A stretch of 14,371 nucleotides of DNA, from positions 1 through 14,371 of the forward strand of contig JASLHL010000214.1 in assembly GCA_030152225.1 (NCBI GenBank), given 5' to 3'. The stretch's first letter is position 1; every line of letters begins with the position of its first letter. The notes beneath the pieces were generated by a model. The model searched no databases, had not been told where the DNA came from, and worked only from the letters and a program-made list of their open reading frames with translations. The DNA is from Flavobacterium sp. (GTDB taxonomy: Bacteria; Bacteroidota; Bacteroidia; Flavobacteriales; Flavobacteriaceae). Of the stretch, positions 7,513-12,791 are shown piece by piece. Made by a program: the position numbers and the translations under genes.

Positions 7513-8229
7513 ATGATCAGGCCTGTAACTTATAGTTTGTTGTTGATGTTTTCCGTAGGACTGTCTACAAATCTGACAGCAAGCTGTTCGAATAATGACA
7601 ATAACAAGTTAGAAAATACGACAACTACCATGGAGACCGATTTATTTAAAGCTGTTGAGAACAATAATTTAGCAAGAGTAAAAGAAATAGTAGCGACTTC
7701 TCAGGTTAATCTCGAAGCGAAAAACGGCAGAGGAGAAACCCCGTTGATGCTAGCTACTTATCGCCAATACAATGCTATTGCTTTTTATCTAATTGATCAA
7801 GGAGCCAATGTAAATACCCAAGATAATAACCTCAATAGTCCATTTTTATATGCTGGAGCAGAAGGAAATCTCGCCTTGGTGAAAAAGGCGTTGGAACATG
7901 GGGCAGATTTTACGGTTTTTAATCGATACAATGGAACGGCTTTGATTCCCGCAGCAGAAAAAGGACATTTAGACGTGGTAGAAGTATTGGTTCAAACGCC
8001 AAACTACCCGATTGATCACGTGAATCGCTTGGGCTGGACAGCGTTAATGGAGGCAATTGTGCTGAGTAATGGGGGAGCCGTACATACTGCAATTGTTCAA
8101 GCCTTAATTGAAGGGGGAGTAGACGTCAACATCCCTGATCACGACGGTAAAACGCCATTGTATCACGCCAAATCGAGAAAGTTTACCCAAATAATTGCCT
8201 TGTTAGAAGCAGCTGGAGCACATATATAG
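7513..8229 (+). CDS. Exported ankyrin-repeat protein (probable lipoprotein)
   Basis: The 238-residue product starts with a signal peptide whose hydrophobic core is about residues 7-20 and ends in LTASC (Cys25), probably a lipobox, followed by SNNDNN. Residues about 41-238 are ankyrin repeats, recognisable from five TPLxxA-like helix starts about 33 residues apart: ETPLMLA (75-81), NSPFLYA (108-114), GTALIPA (141-147), WTALMEA (175-181) and KTPLYHA (213-219). Ankyrin repeats bind other proteins and have no catalysis of their own. The stop is 9 bp before the amidohydrolase ATG, so the two are very likely co-transcribed and may interact; in Pseudomonas the periplasmic ankyrin protein AnkB similarly supports the neighbouring catalase KatB. 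A start at Met40 would give a cytosolic form, but the signal peptide and promoter spacing favour 7513. Confidence 0.88.
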   Translation: MIRPVTYSLLLMFSVGLSTNLTASCSNNDNNKLENTTTTMETDLFKAVENNNLARVKEIVATSQVNLEAKNGRGETPLMLATYRQYNAIAFYLIDQGANVNTQDNNLNSPFLYAGAEGNLALVKKALEHGADFTVFNRYNGTALIPAAEKGHLDVVEVLVQTPNYPIDHVNRLGWTALMEAIVLSNGGAVHTAIVQALIEGGVDVNIPDHDGKTPLYHAKSRKFTQIIALLEAAGAHI

Positions 8230-8238
8230 TCTAGAAAA

Positions 8239-9603
8239 ATGATGAATAGAAAAGAGTTTTTAAATTTAACTACGGCAGCCACAGGTGGCTTGTTCTTTGC
8301 AGGTGGAAGTTGGGCAAAAGAAAAAGAGAGTGAACAAGACAAGGAAAGTAAAGCGCAAAACAAGGAATATACAGCACATACAGATGCCTTTGTGCTGTGT
8401 AATGTACGTTTAGAAGAAGGGTTTATTTACAACGATTTTGGGCAAGTAAAAGCAACCCAAACGGGGTTGTATGACTTGCACATTCAAGGCGGTCAAATAA
8501 AAGCGATTAAGGCTGCACAAGGAACTGTCTATACCGGTGTTGTTTTTGATGCCCAAGGCAAATTGTTACTACCTGGATTGCGCGATATGCATATTCACAT
8601 TGACAAAACATATTATGGCGAACCTTGGCAAGCAGAACCTGTTCGTGCTAAAACGGTCAAAGATATGATCGATTTAGAACGCAAAATACTCCCTGAATTA
8701 CTGATGCACTCCACAGAAAAAGCAGAACAAGCGATTGCGCTAATGAATGGCAAAGGAACCTATTTTGCACGTTGTCAGACTAATGTAGAACCAACCAGTG
8801 GGTTGAAAAGCTTGGAGCACCTGCAAATCGCGCTGAATAACAAGAAAGAGGATATACAAACGGAGATCGTGGCATTTCCACAACACGGTATTCTCTACTC
8901 CGATTCCGAAGGACTGTTGCGTGAAGCAGCACAGATGGGAGTGGATTATATAGGGGGATTGGATCCAACAACTGTGGATGGAGATATGAAAAAATCTTTG
9001 GATATCCTGTTTCAAATCGCTTCGGATTACAATAAAGGAATAGATATTCACTTGCACGAAGGAAAGGCAACGGGATTGCCTGCTATTGAATATATGATCG
9101 AAAAAGTAAAAGAGAATCCAGCTTTGCAAGGAAAAACATATATTAGCCATGGATTTGCTTTAGGGCAATTGGATGCCAAGGAAACACAGGCTATTTGCGA
9201 ACAATTAGCGGCGGTGAATATAGGTGTTATTTCTACAGTACCTATTGGAAAACTGAATATGCCAATCCCAAGTTTTTATGAACACAAGATCGCTTTGATG
9301 ACGGGAACCGACAGTATTATTGACCATTGGTCTCCCTTTGGATCCTGTGATATGCTGGAAAAGGCAAAGTTGTCCGCTGAATTATATGGCTGGCGAAATG
9401 AATTTAATTTGAGTAGAGCGTTGCAAATTGCAACAAAAGATCAAAAATTACCGCTGAATGATCAAGGGCAACAAGTATGGCCTTTAGTGGGAGATGAAGC
9501 GAGTTTTATTTTGGTAGATGCCTCTTGCTCTGCAGAAGCAGTGGCGCGTACGCCACAACGAGAAGCAGTATTTAATCGCGGTAAATTAGTGTATCGCAAC
9601 TAA
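8239..9603 (+). CDS. Exported CodA/AtzC-like metal-dependent amidohydrolase (deaminase-type)
   Basis: This 454-residue enzyme belongs to the amidohydrolase superfamily, closest in motifs to cytosine deaminase (CodA) and N-isopropylammelide aminohydrolase (AtzC). The TIM-barrel metal site is complete: HIH (H118, H120), followed by DK (122-123); HLHE (H271, with E274 in the position of the catalytic CodA Glu); SHG (H304); and GTDS (D358), followed by DHWSPFG, which parallels DPWYPLG in CodA. The N-terminus MMNRKEFLNL with a hydrophobic stretch to SWA (24-26) looks like a signal peptide, possibly Tat-type with RK in place of RR. CodA itself is cytoplasmic, so export is unusual. ATG codons at 8239 and 8242 are both possible. 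It likely hydrolyses an amino or amide group on a ring, but the substrate cannot be told. It is the last gene of the ankyrin operon. Confidence 0.88.
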   Translation: MMNRKEFLNLTTAATGGLFFAGGSWAKEKESEQDKESKAQNKEYTAHTDAFVLCNVRLEEGFIYNDFGQVKATQTGLYDLHIQGGQIKAIKAAQGTVYTGVVFDAQGKLLLPGLRDMHIHIDKTYYGEPWQAEPVRAKTVKDMIDLERKILPELLMHSTEKAEQAIALMNGKGTYFARCQTNVEPTSGLKSLEHLQIALNNKKEDIQTEIVAFPQHGILYSDSEGLLREAAQMGVDYIGGLDPTTVDGDMKKSLDILFQIASDYNKGIDIHLHEGKATGLPAIEYMIEKVKENPALQGKTYISHGFALGQLDAKETQAICEQLAAVNIGVISTVPIGKLNMPIPSFYEHKIALMTGTDSIIDHWSPFGSCDMLEKAKLSAELYGWRNEFNLSRALQIATKDQKLPLNDQGQQVWPLVGDEASFILVDASCSAEAVARTPQREAVFNRGKLVYRN

Positions 9604-9641
9604 ATAAATAGCGCAAGCTAGTGTTATAGGAGCAACAAACA

Positions 9642-9671
9642 AAAAAGAGCAAGTTGATACTTGCTCTTTTT
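9642..9671. terminator. Bidirectional rho-independent terminator after the amidohydrolase
   Basis: A perfect 13-bp stem (9642-9654 with 9659-9671) has the core GAGCAAGT, a TGAT loop and flanking A and T runs on both sides, with a further TCTATTTTTT after the right arm. It lies between convergent genes and would end both the amidohydrolase transcript (+) and the DUF2853 transcript (-). Confidence 0.9.
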
Positions 9672-9693
9672 CTATTTTTTGACGGAAGTCTTT

Positions 9694-10038
9694 TTATTTT
9701 AAATACACAGATTCTTTTTTGAAGTGAACCGTTAAAAGGTAGTACAAAACTGCTCTGTATTTGTGCTTATTCGAAACACCATACTGTTCGATTACTTTTT
9801 TTAATCCTTCATCTAATTTAGCATCATCTTTTAATCCTAATTTTTTAATTAAAAAATTTTTGCGCACCGTTGCCAATTCCGATTCCGATGAGCTTGCTAC
9901 AGTAGAAGAATCTTGATTGTAGATGGATGGTCCACAACCAATGGTCACTTTCTCCAATAGTTCCATGTTGGGTTTCACGCCGCACTTATCCTTTAAATCT
10001 GCCGCGTACTTTTCAATTAATTCAGCTCTTTTACTCAT
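9694..10038 (-). CDS. DUF2853 family protein
   Basis: The 114-residue product is recognised as a DUF2853 protein by its start MSKRAELIEKYAADLKDKCG, the central KVTIGCGPSIYNQDSSTV and the C-terminal NKHKYRAVLYYLLTVHF. These are small, probably all-helical cytoplasmic proteins with no established role. No signal peptide or membrane segment is seen. The length is full for the family. It is downstream of menD in the same direction with a 59-bp gap that holds a weak hairpin, so it may be read through from menD or have its own promoter. Two cysteines (C19 and C50) are present, but no known redox motif. Confidence 0.85.
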   Translation of the reverse strand: MSKRAELIEKYAADLKDKCGVKPNMELLEKVTIGCGPSIYNQDSSTVASSSESELATVRKNFLIKKLGLKDDAKLDEGLKKVIEQYGVSNKHKYRAVLYYLLTVHFKKESVYLK

Positions 10039-10084
10039 AATTTTATTTATTTGTTGCTACAAGTTACTAAAAATAAAAGAGATA

Positions 10085-10101
10085 GTGATCGAAAAGATCA
10101 C
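10085..10101 (-). terminator. Weak hairpin at the menD stop codon
   Basis: On the minus strand GTGATC pairs with GATCAC around a 5-base loop TTTTC, and is followed by the T-rich TATCTCTTTTATTTTT. The stem is only 6 bp and includes the menD TGA, so it may act as a partial terminator between menD and the DUF2853 gene, or be chance. Confidence 0.35.
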
Positions 10102-11750
10102 AAATTGCGATAATAATTTTTAAATACTTCGTCATTTAAAAAAGTAGGAGTTTGTACCTCTAAAATAGCAGGACGATCAGTAGTTTCAAAAAAGGCAGTT
10201 GCTGTGGTTTTCAAGGTTTCTTTATCCGTGGCTTGAAAGTAATCAAATCCATACATGGCCGCTAAATGGGTTGCATTATGTTGATGATTGGTTTCAAAAT
10301 AGGTATTGAAAACCTCATTTTCTTGATGACCAGGTAGAGTTCTGAAAATACCACCACCACCGTTATTAATCAGGATGATTTTAAAGTTTTTTGGGATATA
10401 GGAATTCCATAGGGCATTGCTATCATAAAAGAAGCTGATATCACCCGTTATGAGTACGGTTGGTTTTCCCGAAGCAAGGGCAGCTCCAAGAGCAGTGGAA
10501 GTACAGCCATCTATGCCACTTGTACCGCGGTTGCAAAATACTTCAATACTCGGATCCACAGGAACGAGCTGTACATAGCGAATAACTGCACTGTTGCTTA
10601 CTTGCAATTGACTAGCTGTCGGTAACTGTCTAACCAAGTAATCAATGGCTGTAAAATCCGAAAAAATAGCTTCATTAATCAATTGATTGTGTTTCGTATC
10701 TCGGGCGAGCATTAGTTCATGTGCCCTGTCACGGTATGTAGACGATACTGGTTGTACAGTGGCTGTTAGCTGGGTAAAAAACGACTGAGGATCTGTGTAA
10801 ATTCGATCCGTTAAACAATCATAAGTATCGTAATGGCGTAGGGGATCTACATGCCAATGTTGTTTTGGACGATATTGACGCAAGAATTGCTTGATTTTTT
10901 TGCTTACAACCATACCGCCAAATGTCAGTAAAATATCGGGTTGTAGCGCTTGTAATTCCGTTTCATTCATTGGAATAACCAAGCGATCAATGGCGTTAAT
11001 TACGCTGGGGTCGTTAATATTACTCAGTGTTTCCGCTAAAAATAAAACAGATTCATCGGCTGCTAGTCGAGTGATGATTTCAGCTGTAAGGGTATTTGGT
11101 GCACAAGCACCTACGAGAATAAGCTTTTTTGTTGCTTTTTCCCAACTTTGCGTATAGTGTGTGTACTCAACAGCTGCCGCAGTAGGGACAACAGGTTCTA
11201 CTACTGTTGGATGAACAGTTTGTTGTGTTGTCGTTTGATACAACGGTTCTTCAAAAGGCGCATTAATATGTACGGGGCCTTTTTGGGCAATTGCGGCGTG
11301 AATAGCCGTTTGAATCAATTGATCATTGGCAGTACTCGCTTCTTCTGTTAGATTAGCACTGTATAGAATATGATTTTGATACACGTTTTGTTGTCTGATG
11401 GTCTGTCCATCTCCAATATCAATTTTGTGGAGTGGTCGATCTGCGGATAACACAATCAAAGGAATTTGGCTGTAAAAAGCTTCAGCAACAGCAGGGTAAT
11501 AGTTTAAAAGTGCTGATCCTGACGTACAAACAAGAATAGTAGGACGATGTGTTTGTTGTGCAAGACCCATGCCAAAAAAGGCAGCACATCGTTCATCAGC
11601 AATGCTGTAACAAGTAAAAAAAGGATCGTTGGTAAAGCCAATGGTCAAAGGAGCATTACGTGATCCTGGTGATATAACAACCTGAGTTAGATTTTTTGCT
11701 TTACAAAGCGAAATAATGCTTTGAGCTAACTGTATTGAAGGATAAACCAT
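10098..11750 (-). CDS. menD: 2-succinyl-5-enolpyruvyl-6-hydroxy-3-cyclohexene-1-carboxylate synthase MenD
   Basis: This 550-residue thiamine-diphosphate enzyme joins 2-oxoglutarate to isochorismate, the first committed step of menaquinone synthesis in the cytoplasm. The N-terminal domain has SPGSRNAPL (27-35) and DERCAAFFGMGLAQ with E53 as the likely ThDP-activating glutamate. The middle has PVHINAPFEEPL. The C-terminal domain has NRGTSGIDGCTSTALGAA and the ThDP/Mg2+ motif starting GDIS (436-439) and ending NNGGGGIF (462-469), with the expected spacing. Length is normal. The gene lies 57 bp downstream of the peroxidase gene in the same direction, and no menF or other men gene is in the window. 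The ATG at 11750 falls inside a perfect inverted repeat, which may affect translation. Confidence 0.97.
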   Translation of the reverse strand: MVYPSIQLAQSIISLCKAKNLTQVVISPGSRNAPLTIGFTNDPFFTCYSIADERCAAFFGMGLAQQTHRPTILVCTSGSALLNYYPAVAEAFYSQIPLIVLSADRPLHKIDIGDGQTIRQQNVYQNHILYSANLTEEASTANDQLIQTAIHAAIAQKGPVHINAPFEEPLYQTTTQQTVHPTVVEPVVPTAAAVEYTHYTQSWEKATKKLILVGACAPNTLTAEIITRLAADESVLFLAETLSNINDPSVINAIDRLVIPMNETELQALQPDILLTFGGMVVSKKIKQFLRQYRPKQHWHVDPLRHYDTYDCLTDRIYTDPQSFFTQLTATVQPVSSTYRDRAHELMLARDTKHNQLINEAIFSDFTAIDYLVRQLPTASQLQVSNSAVIRYVQLVPVDPSIEVFCNRGTSGIDGCTSTALGAALASGKPTVLITGDISFFYDSNALWNSYIPKNFKIILINNGGGGIFRTLPGHQENEVFNTYFETNHQHNATHLAAMYGFDYFQATDKETLKTTATAFFETTDRPAILEVQTPTFLNDEVFKNYYRNL

Positions 11751-11792
11751 AGTAATTTCAAAAAGCTAAAATTACGAATAAAATTACTATGG
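11747..11792. repeat. Perfect 12-bp inverted repeat covering the menD start codon
   Basis: CCATAGTAATTT at 11747-11758 is the exact reverse complement of AAATTACTATGG at 11781-11792, with 22 bases between. The left copy contains the menD ATG (read on the minus strand). In a transcript coming from the peroxidase gene the arms could pair and hide the start codon; as DNA it could be an operator. There is no T tract after it, so it is not a terminator. Confidence 0.7.
11767..11779 (-). promoter_or_regulatory. 13-bp motif ATTCGTAATTTTA upstream of menD
   Basis: On the minus strand the bases read ATTCGTAATTTTA, identical to a 13-mer upstream of the neighbouring peroxidase gene (12454-12466). Its TAATTTTA part is one mismatch from the -7 box TAnnTTTG and lies 16 bases before the menD ATG, inside the loop of the inverted repeat. 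It could be a core promoter giving a very short leader, or a shared regulator site. Confidence 0.35.
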
Positions 11793-11807
11793 CATCCGTC
11801 TTCTAGC

Positions 11808-12398
11808 TTATTTCTTTTTAATCCAATCCTTGATTTCTGTATCGTTTGGAAGTATTCTAGGATTGATTACTTGGACAACATATCCTTTTTCATCGATCAA
11901 ATATTTCTGAAAATTCCACTCTACCGTACTGTCTGCAAAACCATTCAGGCTCTTTTGCGTTAAGAATTGATAAATAGGAGCCATATCTTCTCCTTTTACG
12001 GATATCTTTTCCATCATCGGGAAGGTAACACCAAAGTTGGCTTTGCAAAAAGTAGCAATTTCAGCATTGGAGCCCGGTTCTTGATTCCCAAAATTATTCG
12101 CAGGAAAACCGATGATTACAAAATCATCTCCTCCAAATTCTTCGTATAACTTTTGTAATTGTTCATATTGAGGTGTTAACCCACATTCTGATGCCGTATT
12201 GACAATCATTATTTTTTTTCCTTTTAAGGAGGCAAAGTCAAAATCAGTTCCATACAAATCCTTTACCTTAAACTGGTATATGGTTTGTGTGTTTTTTGAA
12301 GTTTCTTTCATGGTTGCTGTTTGTTTTACGTATTCGTTCGCTTTTACAATGGATGGGCTGAGTGCTAATAAAGCAAATGCCAAGACATAATTTTTCAT
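11808..12398 (-). CDS. Exported thioredoxin-type glutathione peroxidase
   Basis: The 196-residue product is a Cys-type member of the glutathione peroxidase family that reduces hydroperoxides. A Sec signal peptide (1 to about 20, ending VKA) places it in the periplasm. Catalytic residues are visible: peroxidatic Cys72 in NTASECGLT, Gln106 in NNFGNQEPG, and Trp161-Asn162 in VEWNFQKYLI. Cys118 in ATFCKANFG lies 46 residues after Cys72, the same spacing as the peroxidatic and resolving cysteines of yeast Gpx3, which implies a 2-Cys mechanism recycled by a thioredoxin-like partner rather than glutathione. It is 57 bp upstream of menD on the same strand, possibly co-transcribed. The family call is firm; electron donor and location are inferred. 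Confidence 0.92.
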   Translation of the reverse strand: MKNYVLAFALLALSPSIVKANEYVKQTATMKETSKNTQTIYQFKVKDLYGTDFDFASLKGKKIMIVNTASECGLTPQYEQLQKLYEEFGGDDFVIIGFPANNFGNQEPGSNAEIATFCKANFGVTFPMMEKISVKGEDMAPIYQFLTQKSLNGFADSTVEWNFQKYLIDEKGYVVQVINPRILPNDTEIKDWIKKK

Positions 12399-12416
12399 TC
12401 GATGATTTGCTTGAAG

Positions 12417-12436
12417 GATTTACTCGGAGGTAAATC
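12417..12436. repeat. 7-bp inverted repeat in the peroxidase leader
   Basis: GATTTAC (12417-12423) and GTAAATC (12430-12436) are exact reverse complements separated by TCGGAG. The element lies 18 bases before the peroxidase ATG. On the mRNA the loop reads CTCCGA. It could be a small hairpin in the leader or an operator; 7 bp is short enough to be chance. Confidence 0.4.
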
Positions 12437-12453
12437 ATGTTTTTTTGATGTAT

Positions 12454-12466
12454 TAAAATTACGAAT
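12454..12466 (-). promoter_or_regulatory. 13-bp motif ATTCGTAATTTTA upstream of the peroxidase gene
   Basis: Read on the minus strand this is ATTCGTAATTTTA, identical to the motif before menD. TAATTTTA is one mismatch from the -7 consensus TAnnTTTG and lies 55 bases before the peroxidase ATG, a reasonable promoter distance. No -33 TTG is seen at standard spacing. Confidence 0.35.
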
Positions 12467-12791
12467 TGATTTCTTAATTACTAAGGATTTAACGTTTAAA
12501 AAAATAGAGCTAGCGTATCCTTCCTATTTCGTACAAAAGACTTGTAAATAGTTGATTCTTAATGTGCATATGGAGAAAATAACAGTAAAATAAAAACGAA
12601 CAACCCTCTTTTTTGGAGATTAAGACTAAAATATATTAAAATTAGAAGAATCATAACAAAAGGTGACTGTTGTTGATTATTGTTTAAAAACAGAAGTTAG
12701 CCGTGTTAATTCGCTATTAAATCCACAGGATTATGACAATGTATCCCCCTTGAGCTGCGTTAGCTTACAAGAAAAGTGAACAACTAGACGA

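Larger units (their letters stand above)
12399..12791. other. Intergenic region between the peroxidase and the PorE-like gene
   Basis: This 393-bp AT-rich gap separates divergent genes. Near the peroxidase it holds a 7-bp inverted repeat and the 13-bp motif shared with menD. The rest has no recognisable gene, RNA or strong hairpin. A short imperfect palindrome (CTTG, AGCT, AGCT, CAAG) lies around 12750-12772. No exact TAnnTTTG box was found for the rightward gene. Confidence 0.6.

Noticed and set aside
7334..7516. Open frame of 60 codons across the end of the araC-like gene
   Set aside because: It is the shifted frame of the second helix-turn-helix, which is intact in the main frame; the extra tail has no motif.
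8740..9150. Two overlapping antisense open frames within the amidohydrolase gene
   Set aside because: Both cover codons for the metal-binding core of a clear enzyme and show no domain.
12399..12791. Possible small RNA or tRNA in the gap
   Set aside because: No cloverleaf, strong hairpin with T tail or exact promoter box could be found.
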